A DNA stretch of 64,000 nucleotides from Ignavibacteria bacterium. Lineage in GTDB: Bacteria; Bacteroidota; Ignavibacteria; Kapaibacteriales; UBA2268. The position numbers and the translations under genes were made by a program. The stretch is from positions 1 through 64,000 of the forward strand of contig JAISJI010000027.1 of the NCBI GenBank assembly GCA_031261605.1, given 5' to 3'. Position 1 is the stretch's first letter. Every line of letters starts with the position of its first letter. Below the pieces are notes generated by a model. The model ran no database searches and was not told where the DNA came from. It saw nothing but the letters and a program-made list of their open reading frames with translations. This document shows, piece by piece, positions 16,369 to 25,009 of the stretch.

Positions 16369-16878
16369 ATGGAAAAATATAAAATAATGGTCTGTAGCAT
16401 CAAGGTGTTCCAAACGTTGATGGAAGAAAATGGTTTAGATGATTCTAATGTTGAGGTCTTTGATACAACGGCGTTTGTATCAATCGTCAGTCACGCAAAG
16501 AAAAGCATAGGCGAGATGTATTTTCGGCACGGCGTTGGCGATGTTCATTATTTTAAGGAAAACCATGCCAATGTCATAAATCTTGATATTGACGATGTGG
16601 AGGCAGATTTTGAAGATGCTGCTACCGTTTACAAAGCCATAACTGCCGAGCAAGCCGATGATTTGGTTTCGTTTATTAAGAACAACGAGCACAAGGATTT
16701 TGTTATTCATTGCCATGCCGGTATCAGCCGCAGCGGTGGAGTAGCTTTGTTCCTTTTCGACCATTTCGACTGGGTAGACAGAGAAGATTTTCGTATAAAT
16801 GTTCTTCCGCGTATTTTACCAAATATGCGCATTTACAGAGCGTTAACAAACTGTTTTGAAGAAAGTAATTTGTTATGA
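16369..16878 (+). CDS. Dual-specificity/tyrosine phosphatase-like protein
   Basis: This 169-residue protein contains the cysteine-phosphatase signature HCHAGISRSG, with catalytic Cys115 and Arg121 in the CX5R loop. A possible general-acid aspartate lies at NLDIDDVEAD (residues 71-80). It is intact, starts 40 bases after the helicase remnant and has no signal peptide, so it is cytoplasmic. Similar short phosphatases occur in phages and accessory islands, and some act on nucleotides or RNA ends rather than proteins. The substrate here is unknown. It is the only apparently complete gene in the wrecked island. Confidence 0.85.
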   Translation: MEKYKIMVCSIKVFQTLMEENGLDDSNVEVFDTTAFVSIVSHAKKSIGEMYFRHGVGDVHYFKENHANVINLDIDDVEADFEDAATVYKAITAEQADDLVSFIKNNEHKDFVIHCHAGISRSGGVALFLFDHFDWVDREDFRINVLPRILPNMRIYRALTNCFEESNLL

Positions 16879-16900
16879 AAATACTTTTTCTCTATCTTAT

Positions 16901-17010
16901 ATTCAACGCCTTCAGCCCACTAACACCTGTTATCTTTGTGATTCGGGCATTGAAATTGAAGGCATCCGGTTTTGGGGTTCACCGTCAGTCCGCGTTTTTG
17001 TAATTGGACA
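16901..17010 (+). pseudogene. Scrap of a calcineurin-like metallophosphoesterase
   Basis: In one frame this stretch reads LQPTNTCYLCDSGIEIEGIR followed by FWGSP, the 'YL.D.G.EI.GI..wGSP' block found in the middle of many small metallophosphoesterases. Neither the metal-binding N-terminal motif nor the GH/HxH end is present. The surrounding ORF in the track (16856-17326) merely reads through it and through the start of the McrC remnant in the wrong frame. I therefore call only the scrap. Confidence 0.45.
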
Positions 17011-17053
17011 TTCAATGGAGAACACGGAAAAGATATTATTATATTGCTTTTTT

Positions 17054-17090
17054 TATCTGTGCAAATCCTTAAATCTGCGTTATCTGCGTG
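17054..17090. repeat. ATCTGYG heptamer tract at the junction of gene fragments
   Basis: The sequence holds ATCTGTG, AAATCTGCG and TATCTGCG spaced by about ten bases. Such 'atctgcg' tracts recur between genes in many bacterial genomes. Here the tract sits exactly between the phosphoesterase scrap and the first in-frame codon of the McrC remnant, so it may mark the recombination junction. Confidence 0.4.
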
Positions 17091-17094
17091 CTAA

Positions 17095-17610
17095 AAAAAT
17101 ATTTTCAAAAAAAATCACCATCTGCAACAATTTGGCTATTCCTACAAAAAAGCAGACAATAAAACGAAAGACAAAGAATTACCGCCGTTTTGGATTAATA
17201 TGTCAAAATTATTTGAGTTGTATGTTTATTCTTTACGAGAAACATACGGAACGACAATATTATATCAATTATCAGATGAAGGAAAACGACAAACTCATGG
17301 GAAATATGGCGATGTTGATTTTCTGAAAACAGATGAAAAACTAATTATTGACACAAAATACAAACCGAAATATAACGAAGAGTATAAAATCGAAGATATT
17401 CGTCAGTTGAGCGGTTATGCTAGCGATAAGGGAGTATTGAAAAAACTTGGAATAAATGATGACGAAAGAGTTGTCGATTGCGTAATCATTTATCCAGATA
17501 ATAATTCTAATACCAACTTTGATGGCAGAAACTTGAAAGAAACTGAAATAAAGCAATTTACAAAGTTTTACAAATGTGGAATAAAATTGCCGATTACGAG
17601 GTTAGGTTAG
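17095..17610 (+). pseudogene. C-terminal nuclease part of an McrC-like restriction protein
   Basis: The frame is open from just after a TAA at 17092. It reads HHLQQFGYSYKKA and LPPFWINMSKLFELYV before the track's start at ATG 17200, so homology begins upstream of any start codon and the N-terminal DNA-recognition part is missing. The nuclease core is intact: KYGDVDFLKTDEKLIIDTKY supplies the D-(x)n-DxK residues (Asp40, Asp51, Lys53 in the track numbering). The usual McrC ending LKETEIKQF...GIKLPI is also present. McrB, the GTPase partner, is absent. It is probably a dead remnant of an McrBC-type system, although an orphan nuclease cannot be ruled out. Confidence 0.7.
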
Positions 17611-17650
17611 AGATTGCCTAGGTAACCGCAATTTTCACAACCCCACATCC

Positions 17651-18790
17651 CTAACACACCTTCCTAATTGCATCCATAACCTCTACACCCACAATTAACG
17701 CCTCTTCGCTGGGATTTAACTCGCTACTATGCAACGGCGGAAGTGTCTCTCCATCCGGCGATACTCCCAAAAAATAAAAGCAAGACGGAACCTCCAGCCC
17801 ATAATAACTAAAATCCTCCGCCCACATTTTCGGCTCTATCTCCTGCAATTTCACATCTGGCAAAGTTGCAACTGCACGCCGAACTACATCAACCGCATCC
17901 GCATCATTTATGACCGGCGGATACCCATACACAATTTCCATATCACATTTCGTTCCATAAACTGCTGCAAGTTGCTGACATTTCTGCTGATACATCGCCA
18001 AATATTTGTTTCGCAAATCTTCATTATAGCAACGAAGTGTCCCCAACATTTCCACCGATGCCGGAAAAGCATTATTCACATTTCCGCCATTTATCGCACA
18101 AATTGACAGCACAGCCGGCTCAAAAGGATTATTATAACGCACGAGAAATGAATTAGTTAGCGTAATAATATTTGCAGCAACAACAATCGGCTCGCTACCC
18201 TTATGCGGAGTCGCACCGTGAGTCGCCTTGCCGTGAATTGTGATTTTAAACTCGCAAGTCGCAGCCATCGCACGCCTACCCGCAATTCCAATAGTTCCAA
18301 CCGGCAAATCAGGGTCAATATGTTGTGCAAAAATAAATTTCGGACGCGGTTCCGACAGCACACCAGCGGCAATCATTGATTTAGCACCACCCGGCAACAC
18401 CTCTTCACCTGGCTGAAAAATAAGTTTTACACATCTATCATTCGCCGGCAAATTTTCCGAAAAAATTTCCGCAGCACCCAGCAGCATAGCAATATGCAAA
18501 TCATGTCCACAACTATGCATAACTCCTTCATTTTTAGAGGAAAATGGAAGTCCGGTGTTTTCGCACATTGGCAGCGCATCCAACTCGCATCTGAACGCAA
18601 TGCAATCAGCAGAATTTTCATTACCAATAGTTGCAACAATACCCGTTTCGCACATCACATTAAATTTTAACCCCATATTTTTAAGGATATTACAGACATA
18701 CGCATTGGTTTTATACTCCTTAAATGAAAGTTCCGGATTTGAGTGAATGTGTCGTCTATATTCAATTATTTTTTCTTTATTCATTTTCAA
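17651..18790 (-). CDS. M20 family amidohydrolase (hippurate hydrolase/N-acetyl-DAP deacetylase type)
   Basis: The 379-residue zinc hydrolase has HSCGHD at residues 92-97 with metal-binding Cys94, His96 and nearby His99. It also has the GEEVLPGG acidic motif, the HGKATHGATPH dimerisation-domain histidine and a C-terminal ligand region MWAEDFSYY. Family members cleave N-acyl amino acids. It is the last gene of a leftward run starting with dapA. That context suggests N-acetyl-LL-diaminopimelate deacetylase, but the family does not discriminate well and a general amino-acid deacylase is equally possible. The gap to pyrC is 21 bases. Confidence 0.9.
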   Translation of the reverse strand: MKMNKEKIIEYRRHIHSNPELSFKEYKTNAYVCNILKNMGLKFNVMCETGIVATIGNENSADCIAFRCELDALPMCENTGLPFSSKNEGVMHSCGHDLHIAMLLGAAEIFSENLPANDRCVKLIFQPGEEVLPGGAKSMIAAGVLSEPRPKFIFAQHIDPDLPVGTIGIAGRRAMAATCEFKITIHGKATHGATPHKGSEPIVVAANIITLTNSFLVRYNNPFEPAVLSICAINGGNVNNAFPASVEMLGTLRCYNEDLRNKYLAMYQQKCQQLAAVYGTKCDMEIVYGYPPVINDADAVDVVRRAVATLPDVKLQEIEPKMWAEDFSYYGLEVPSCFYFLGVSPDGETLPPLHSSELNPSEEALIVGVEVMDAIRKVC

Positions 18791-18811
18791 TAACTCCTTA
18801 TATATAATGGC

Positions 18812-20095
18812 TTACAGTTCCGATTTTACCATAAAATTATTGTTAATAATATATTCTGGTTTTCCACAAAAAATTTCCCTGTGAAAAGGGGTATTCCGCC
18901 CCATCGTTTTGAACCTATTTTTATCCACAACCCATTCTTTATTTGGGGAAAAAATTGTAAGATTAGCAGACACTCCTTTTTCTATAATAACTTGCTGTAA
19001 GTTTAGAATTTTACGTGGCTTAACTGAAAAAAGCGAGATTATTTCTTTTAAATTAAACTTATGCCTATGATATAAAAGAGTTAATGCTGCTCCTATTGAA
19101 GTTTCAAGCCCTACAACACCCGTTGGTGCTTTCTCAAATTCCACTTCGCATTCCTCAGAAGAATGGGGAGCATGGTCAGACGCAATGCAATCAATAGTTC
19201 CATCACGCAATCCTTCTATTATAGCATCAATATCTGCCTGCTTTCTAAGAGGAGGATTCATTTTATAATTTACGTCATAAGTCATTAATTTATCATCAGT
19301 AAAGTAAATATGATGAGGAGTTGTCTCGCAACTTACACGTAATCCTTTTAATTTAGAGGACTTAACTAAGTTTACACCTGCGGAAGTAGATATATGTTGA
19401 ACATGATACCTGCAATTACCAGCATATTCTGCAAGCGCAATATCCCTTTGAATTATAATGGCTTCCGCAACTGATGGATACCCTATTAAGCCCAATTTTG
19501 TGGAAACATCGCTCTCATTCATAGAAAAATTTTTCGTAAGTGTATGTTCTTCACAATGTTGCGCAATTAGGTAATCATTTGGACCAGCATATTCAAACGC
19601 ACGTTTCATCATCTCCGCAGATTTAACACACGCACCATCATCTGTAAAATACACAACTCCCGAATTTGCAAGCGTTTGCATATTTGTAAGTGTCTCTCCC
19701 TTCCTATCCTTAGTAATAGCAGCGGCTATGCGAACATTCACCGGCATATTTAGCGTCTTATTTTTAATGTAATCAACGACTAAAGCATTATCAATACACG
19801 GGTTAGTATTAGGTTGAGATACAATTTCTGTGAAACCACCATTAAGTGCTGCATTTACAGCTGTTTGTAGCGTTTCTTTGTGTGTAAATCCCGGCTCTCG
19901 CAAGTGTGTATGAATATCAATAAAGCCCGGAGAAACAACAAGTTCCGTTCCATCAATGATTTCGCAATCAATAGAAATTTTTGGAGCAGATGAATCACAA
20001 TGCTCTATAATGCCATTAACTATATGTAAATTAACGACTTCATCCATATCATTTAGTGGATTTATCAAGCGAATATTTTTAAATAATACATCCAT
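18812..20095 (-). CDS. pyrC: Dihydroorotase (class I)
   Basis: Dihydroorotase closes carbamoyl-aspartate to dihydroorotate in pyrimidine synthesis. The 427-residue product has the zinc motif DIHTHLREPGF (His62, His64), the HVQHIST histidine region and the IASDHAPHS motif with the catalytic aspartate. It is of the long bacterial class I type. It lies between rnhB (2-base gap) and the M20 hydrolase on the same strand, so it is probably co-transcribed. Annotators may call this family pyrC or an allantoinase-like dihydroorotase; the active-site motifs favour the former. Confidence 0.94.
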   Translation of the reverse strand: MDVLFKNIRLINPLNDMDEVVNLHIVNGIIEHCDSSAPKISIDCEIIDGTELVVSPGFIDIHTHLREPGFTHKETLQTAVNAALNGGFTEIVSQPNTNPCIDNALVVDYIKNKTLNMPVNVRIAAAITKDRKGETLTNMQTLANSGVVYFTDDGACVKSAEMMKRAFEYAGPNDYLIAQHCEEHTLTKNFSMNESDVSTKLGLIGYPSVAEAIIIQRDIALAEYAGNCRYHVQHISTSAGVNLVKSSKLKGLRVSCETTPHHIYFTDDKLMTYDVNYKMNPPLRKQADIDAIIEGLRDGTIDCIASDHAPHSSEECEVEFEKAPTGVVGLETSIGAALTLLYHRHKFNLKEIISLFSVKPRKILNLQQVIIEKGVSANLTIFSPNKEWVVDKNRFKTMGRNTPFHREIFCGKPEYIINNNFMVKSEL

Positions 20096-20097
20096 TT

Positions 20098-20727
20098 TTA
20101 TATAAATAATTGATTTGTAGTGTCTTGCAATATATTCCTGAGAAAACTTCTGCGGTGATATTTACAAGTCCCATATTTTTGAATTAGTTGTATGTGTTCT
20201 TTTGTGGCGTAACCCTTATGTTTTGCGAAGTTGTATTCTGGGAATTCATTATGTGCAACTTCACACATCCAGCGGTCTCGCTTAACTTTGGCTAATATAG
20301 AAGCAGCACCGATTGATTTAGATATACTATCTCCTTTAATTACAGTGCGATATGGGATTTCAGTATCATTATACCTATTCCCATCTATCAGCAAAAAATC
20401 CGGCGTAATCCCCAACTGCTTCACAGAATTCTCCATCGCTAACATAGTAGCATTTAATATATTTACATCATCTATGGTGATATTATCTATCGCACAAATG
20501 GCGTAAGCAACTGCATTATCTACAATTACATCATATAATCTATCTCTTTTCTTTTCGCTAAGCACCTTAGAATCATCCACTTCTGCAAATAAATCAGCAT
20601 CAATGGGTAATATAACTGCTGCTGCAACAACCGGACCAGCAAGTGGTCCTCTACCTGCCTCATCAATCCCTGCTACAATCTTATAACCATCTTTAATTAT
20701 AGATAGTTCAATGCTAAAATCCGACAT
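20098..20727 (-). CDS. rnhB: Ribonuclease HII
   Basis: RNase HII cuts the RNA strand of RNA-DNA hybrids and removes single ribonucleotides from DNA. The 209-residue protein has the catalytic GIDEAGRGPLAGPVV motif (Asp22, Glu23), the LLIDGN aspartate and the C-terminal HKGYATKEH segment. All are normal for the family. It sits between dapA (42 bases) and pyrC (2 bases) on the same strand. Confidence 0.97.
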   Translation of the reverse strand: MSDFSIELSIIKDGYKIVAGIDEAGRGPLAGPVVAAAVILPIDADLFAEVDDSKVLSEKKRDRLYDVIVDNAVAYAICAIDNITIDDVNILNATMLAMENSVKQLGITPDFLLIDGNRYNDTEIPYRTVIKGDSISKSIGAASILAKVKRDRWMCEVAHNEFPEYNFAKHKGYATKEHIQLIQKYGTCKYHRRSFLRNILQDTTNQLFI

Positions 20728-20769
20728 AACTTCTACGTAAATTTATTTAACTCTAATATAATAAATATA

Positions 20770-21675
20770 TTAACAAATTTCCTTCTTTTTTATTGCCAAC
20801 TTAATCACTTCCTCGCTACCTTCCGTTATCGGCACAAGTGGAAGCCGAACTAAGTTAGTATTAATCAATCCCAATTCCTTCATAAACGCCTTAACCGGCA
20901 CAGGATTCGTTTCAATAAAATTAAGTTGCATCAACTCAAAAAGATTATAATGTGACTTCACCGCATCGCCAATTTTTCCCCTAATCGCAAATCTAATGCA
21001 ATCGGAAAATTGCTTCGGAGCATAGTTGGAGAGCACTGAAATCACTCCCTTCGCACCAGCAAAAATAATAGGCAAAGCAAGCGCATCATCACCACTCACC
21101 AAATTAAATCCTTCCGGCGAGCGATGAATAATCTCCATCATCTGCTCCAAATCACCAGATGCTTCCTTCACGCCAATCACATTTTTGCAATTCATCGCAA
21201 TTTTGATGCACGTATCGGCAGTGATATTCACACCAGTGCGAGATGGCACATTGTAAATAATTTGAGGAATATCCACCGCTTCGGAAATCGAAAGAAAGTG
21301 GTTAAAAAGTCCCTCTTGACTCGGCTTATTATAATATGGCGCAACGAGCAGCACGCCACTGAAACCGTATTCCTTGACAAGCATTGTAAATTCAATGGTC
21401 GCACGTGTATCATTCGAACCGGCTCCAACAATAATTGGAATACGCCCATTAACGGCTTCCTGAACTTTGAGCATCACAGCAATCCTCTCCTTCATCTCTA
21501 ATGTCTGTGACTCTGCGGTAGAGCCAAGCACGACAAGCCCATCCACCCCCGACTGAACTTGGTGTTCAACAAGCGAAATGAGCGATTCAAAATCTACAGA
21601 AAGGTCTTTGTTAAATGGCGTAATGAGTGCTGTAAATGTGCCTTGTAATTTAAGTTTTTTCATATTAATTGTCAT
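20770..21675 (-). CDS. dapA: 4-hydroxy-tetrahydrodipicolinate synthase
   Basis: DapA condenses pyruvate with aspartate semialdehyde at the start of the diaminopimelate/lysine pathway. The protein carries the TALITPF start of the TIM barrel, a YNVPSRTG segment and the Schiff-base lysine in VIGVKEASGD. The track start gives 301 residues. The second methionine (21663, MKKLKLQG) would give 297, which is closer to the family norm, and neither start has a clear ribosome-binding site. dapF is elsewhere in the window (34964-35809). It heads the leftward run with rnhB, pyrC and the M20 hydrolase. Confidence 0.96.
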   Translation of the reverse strand: MTINMKKLKLQGTFTALITPFNKDLSVDFESLISLVEHQVQSGVDGLVVLGSTAESQTLEMKERIAVMLKVQEAVNGRIPIIVGAGSNDTRATIEFTMLVKEYGFSGVLLVAPYYNKPSQEGLFNHFLSISEAVDIPQIIYNVPSRTGVNITADTCIKIAMNCKNVIGVKEASGDLEQMMEIIHRSPEGFNLVSGDDALALPIIFAGAKGVISVLSNYAPKQFSDCIRFAIRGKIGDAVKSHYNLFELMQLNFIETNPVPVKAFMKELGLINTNLVRLPLVPITEGSEEVIKLAIKKKEIC

Positions 21676-21700
21676 ATATTTTAAAAAAAGTGCAATATTG

Positions 21701-21732
21701 TTGGTGTAATATAAAAAAAAATATTATATTTG
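21701..21732 (+). promoter_or_regulatory. Promoter TTGGTG / TATATTTG
   Basis: TTGGTG (21701-21706) and TATATTTG (21725-21732) are separated by 18 bases and match the Bacteroidota TTG/TAnnTTTG pattern. They precede the thioredoxin-like lipoprotein gene by about 31 bases. Confidence 0.6.
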
Positions 21733-21763
21733 TATTCACAATATACAAAATAATCCTATACTT

Positions 21764-22273
21764 ATGAAATTACGTAGAATTTTATTATCCACATTAACAC
21801 TTATAATTATGTGCTGCACTATTTCTTGCTCCGACGATACCACTAACCCAACGACAGACGCCATCGTCGGTAAATTCACTTGGTCACAATGGATGCAACA
21901 AGCCGGATGGGCAAACTACACCGCTCCTGAATACACTCCTGCTGATTCGCTAATCTCTGCGCTACAGGCAAACATTGATGTCGCCACATATCAATTCATT
22001 ATTTTTGGCTCAAATTGGTGCCACGTAGATTGCGAGCCAATGATGCCTAAAATTATGAAACTACTTGAACTAGTTGGCTACGACAAAGACAGCATCGCTA
22101 TTTATGGACTTAGTAGAGATAAAAAAGAACCAGCTGATGCTATCGCTGCTTTCAATATAAAATATGTCCCCACCGTCGTTATATGCAATGGCGCTGATGT
22201 ATTAGGAACAATTGTTGCTGAGTCAGACAATAAAAACTGGGAACAACAAATATTGGATGCGGTTAGCAAATAA
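21764..22273 (+). CDS. Thioredoxin-like lipoprotein with a CxxxC motif
   Basis: The N-terminus is a lipoprotein signal, with lipobox TISC and the modified Cys at residue 22. The 169-residue product then has a thioredoxin-like core: FIIFGSNWCHVDCEPMMPKI at the start of the active-site helix, and IKYVPTVVICNGADVLG, which contains the usual cis-proline. The two cysteines are separated by three residues rather than two, so redox chemistry may differ from true thioredoxins or be lost. It is probably anchored in the envelope. A -7 box lies upstream, and the GlmU-family gene follows after 57 bases. Confidence 0.75.
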   Translation: MKLRRILLSTLTLIIMCCTISCSDDTTNPTTDAIVGKFTWSQWMQQAGWANYTAPEYTPADSLISALQANIDVATYQFIIFGSNWCHVDCEPMMPKIMKLLELVGYDKDSIAIYGLSRDKKEPADAIAAFNIKYVPTVVICNGADVLGTIVAESDNKNWEQQILDAVSK

Positions 22274-22330
22274 TCCATTCCAAAAAATAAAAATTTTAAA
22301 TTATATACAAGCATATAAACGAGTGCAAAG

Positions 22331-23632
22331 ATGAAATACGATAAAGCACTATTTCAAATATTATTAGTTGAGCCAGCGAATGCGCTGAATTGCTATCCTT
22401 TTTCATTGACACATCACATCAGCGAATTGCGGTGTGGGGCACTACGTTTGTTAGATAAAGTGAAAGAAATTTTTCCATACGCTAATTGCATCCTATGGGG
22501 AAACAGTGACATCATCCATCCGCTTATCCAAAATGAAAAATGGGACAATACCATTACTTCTGGTGTCCCTACATTACTATTAGATGCTACCGTGCTGTTA
22601 GATGTCGATTTAGCAGTCCAATTTGTTACATCAATTAATGAAGATAGTGAAGATTTAAACATCACTTTTTTTGATAAAGATAGGCAAATCATTGCTGTTT
22701 ATAATCAGGAAATACTATTAGATGAAATTGTGAATTTGGTGAATAACAAAAATCATCTACTCGACTATCTAACCTCCTCTGTAAGCAAGCATAGTGAAAA
22801 AAGAGTAACACTCCAAGACGTAGCCCAAATTCATTATATCTGGGAGACACTTGACCATCAGCAAATCCAAATAGAGAAAGATAGCAAATTGATGCTCAAC
22901 ATATACCCAATAGACCATTTTGGCGATAAATACAAAAAAATACACCTAATCCATTCCGAAAAAATAAAAGTCGCCACCGACGTAAATATCGGCGAAGGTG
23001 TAGTCCTCGACGCTACAAATGGAACAATATTAATTGATAATGCTGCAACAATTATGCACAACGCCGTAATAATGGGTCCATGCTATATCGGCAAAGGAAC
23101 GACTATTAAAATCGGTGCAAAAATATATGGATGCTGCTCATTTGGCGACTACTGCAAAATCGGTGGGGAAGTAGAACATTCCACTTTCCACAATTACTCA
23201 AACAAACAGCACGACGGATTTATCGGAAACTCATACATTGGCGAATGGGTAAATCTCGGTGCCGGAACTTCAAACTCCGATTTGAAAAATAACTACGGTT
23301 GTATCACTATGGAATTACCGCATAGAAAGGTAATAACCGACAAACAATTTATCGGTACTATGATTGGAGACCACACAAAAACTGCTATCAATACGGCATT
23401 TACTACCGGCTCGGTAATCGGCGTCTCTGCAATGCTCGCCACAAATAATTTCATACCCAAATCCGTTGAATCTTTTACTTGGCATACTTCAAATAAAATC
23501 CAACCATATAAATTAGAAAAAGCATTGGAAACCGCAGCAATGATGATGAAACGCCGAGGTAAAGAAATGTCCAATGCTGAAATACATCGCCTGAAATTTG
23601 CTTACGATAAACGCAAATCTAAAAAAAGTTAA
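22331..23632 (+). CDS. GlmU-family putative sugar nucleotidyltransferase with left-handed beta-helix
   Basis: The 433-residue protein has a nucleotidyltransferase-like N-terminal half (YPFSLTHHISELRCGALRL). Its C-terminal half is a hexapeptide-repeat left-handed beta-helix (IGEGVVLDATNGTILID, MGPCYIGKGTTIKIGAKIYG, IGEWVNLGAGTSNSDLKNNYG). This matches the 'GlmU family' proteins of Bacteroidota, thought to act on sugar nucleotides for cell-wall or surface polysaccharide. The classic GmG...TPK...P nucleotide-binding signature of the transferase is not clear, so its enzymatic role is open. It is followed by a terminator. Confidence 0.82.
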   Translation: MKYDKALFQILLVEPANALNCYPFSLTHHISELRCGALRLLDKVKEIFPYANCILWGNSDIIHPLIQNEKWDNTITSGVPTLLLDATVLLDVDLAVQFVTSINEDSEDLNITFFDKDRQIIAVYNQEILLDEIVNLVNNKNHLLDYLTSSVSKHSEKRVTLQDVAQIHYIWETLDHQQIQIEKDSKLMLNIYPIDHFGDKYKKIHLIHSEKIKVATDVNIGEGVVLDATNGTILIDNAATIMHNAVIMGPCYIGKGTTIKIGAKIYGCCSFGDYCKIGGEVEHSTFHNYSNKQHDGFIGNSYIGEWVNLGAGTSNSDLKNNYGCITMELPHRKVITDKQFIGTMIGDHTKTAINTAFTTGSVIGVSAMLATNNFIPKSVESFTWHTSNKIQPYKLEKALETAAMMMKRRGKEMSNAEIHRLKFAYDKRKSKKS

Positions 23633-23664
23633 AAACTATTTTTATTCATTATACTTTTATTAAG

Positions 23665-23691
23665 AAGGGCGTATTTGTTACGTCCTTTTTC
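23665..23691 (+). terminator. Rho-independent terminator
   Basis: AAGGGCGTA (23665-23673) pairs with TACGTCCTT (23679-23687), with one G-T wobble and a 5-base loop, followed by Ts. It separates the GlmU-family gene from the MFS gene. Confidence 0.75.
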
Positions 23692-23709
23692 ATTGAACAA
23701 GGAGACAAG

Positions 23710-24897
23710 GTGGAAGAACCACAATTAATACAAAAAGAAAAGTTATTGACAAAAAATTTCCTATTCGTTTGCATTGCAAACTTCTGTATGTTCTTTGCAT
23801 TCTATATGATATTACCCGCTATGCCGGTTTATCTGCTATTAGAATTTAATGCAAGCAAATCTCTAATAGGACTAATACTATCATCATACACAATAGCAAC
23901 ATTGATTATACGCCCATTCTCGGGCTTCTTCGCTGATACATTACCGCGAAAACCACTCTATATGCTCGCATTCTTCCTATTCGTAGGAAATTTCGCCGGC
24001 TATCTGTTCGCTACAAGTTTACTCCTAATTACAATTATCAGAATCACACACGGACTCACTTACGGAGTAGTAACAACAGCAAGTAGCACTTTAGCAATAG
24101 ATGTAATGCCATCATCAAGACGTGGCGAAGGCATCGGATACTTCGGCGCTACATCCACTATGGCTATGGCTCTCGGTCCTATGGTCGGGCTATTCTTCGC
24201 CGAAAGCCATTCATTCAATATTGTCTTCGGTATATCCATAGCATTCGGAATCATCGGATTAATCCTCGCATCATTCATCAAAGTAGGAAAACGACCACCA
24301 ATATCCAAAGCACCAATATCATTAGATAGATTCCTGCTACTGAAAGCAACTACACCAGCCATCGTCCTTATCCTATTCGCATTCCTATATGGACACCTCA
24401 TTACATATATTGCGCTCTTCGGCAAGGAAGTAGGTATTAACTCCGGCACCGGTCTATTCTTTACTCTTTACTCAATTGGACTTATAGCATCCCGATTCAA
24501 TTCCGGAAAGTTCATAGACAAAGGATACATCACACAACTCATACTCATAGGAAATGCAATGATAGTTGTATCCTTCACAATATTCGTCCTCGCCGACAAC
24601 GTATACCTATTCTATGGAATCGCTGCATTCATTGGTCTCGGCTTCGGTATATCTTCACCCGCATACCAAACCCTATTCCTAAACTTAGCTGAGAACAACC
24701 AACGCGGAACAGCCAACTCCACTTACTTAATGTCGTGGGACATCGGCACCGGATTAGGCGTCCTAATCGGCGGCTATGTAGCCGAATGGAGTAGTTACCA
24801 TACCGCTTACGGTATCGCAATAATATTAGCGATAATGTCAATAGTCCTGTTCTGGAAAGTTTCTATACCATACTTCAATAAACACCGACTAAAATAG
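23710..24897 (+). CDS. Major facilitator superfamily transporter
   Basis: The 395-residue product has about twelve hydrophobic segments and the MFS loop 2-3 signature (GFFADTLPRKPLYML). The second half starts after a cytoplasmic loop near residue 200 (KVGKRPPISKAP). The start codon is GTG at 23710, supported by an AGGAG site a few bases upstream. It most resembles drug/H+ antiporter-type MFS proteins, but the substrate cannot be told from sequence. It lies between a terminator and the STAS gene promoter, so it is probably transcribed alone. Confidence 0.9.
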   Translation: MEEPQLIQKEKLLTKNFLFVCIANFCMFFAFYMILPAMPVYLLLEFNASKSLIGLILSSYTIATLIIRPFSGFFADTLPRKPLYMLAFFLFVGNFAGYLFATSLLLITIIRITHGLTYGVVTTASSTLAIDVMPSSRRGEGIGYFGATSTMAMALGPMVGLFFAESHSFNIVFGISIAFGIIGLILASFIKVGKRPPISKAPISLDRFLLLKATTPAIVLILFAFLYGHLITYIALFGKEVGINSGTGLFFTLYSIGLIASRFNSGKFIDKGYITQLILIGNAMIVVSFTIFVLADNVYLFYGIAAFIGLGFGISSPAYQTLFLNLAENNQRGTANSTYLMSWDIGTGLGVLIGGYVAEWSSYHTAYGIAIILAIMSIVLFWKVSIPYFNKHRLK

Positions 24898-24955
24898 TAA
24901 ATTCTATGTTTTTTTGCAATAATGATTAGCAAAATTATGATAAAATGAAAAAAAA

Positions 24956-24966
24956 ATGGTATATTA
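24956..24966 (+). promoter_or_regulatory. Candidate -10 element ATGGTATATTA
   Basis: The 11-mer ATGGTATATTA lies 43 bases before the STAS gene. The same 11-mer occurs at 51836-51846, 28 bases before the TPR lipoprotein gene. In both places it follows an A-rich run, so it is likely a shared core promoter element. Confidence 0.4.
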
Positions 24967-25009
24967 ATGATTAAAATTGTAATACTAATTAATTTAAGAA
25001 GTAATTATT

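Noticed and set aside
16856-17326. 156-residue ORF across the island
   Set aside because: It overlaps the phosphatase end, reads through a phosphoesterase scrap and then the McrC remnant in the wrong frame; not one gene.
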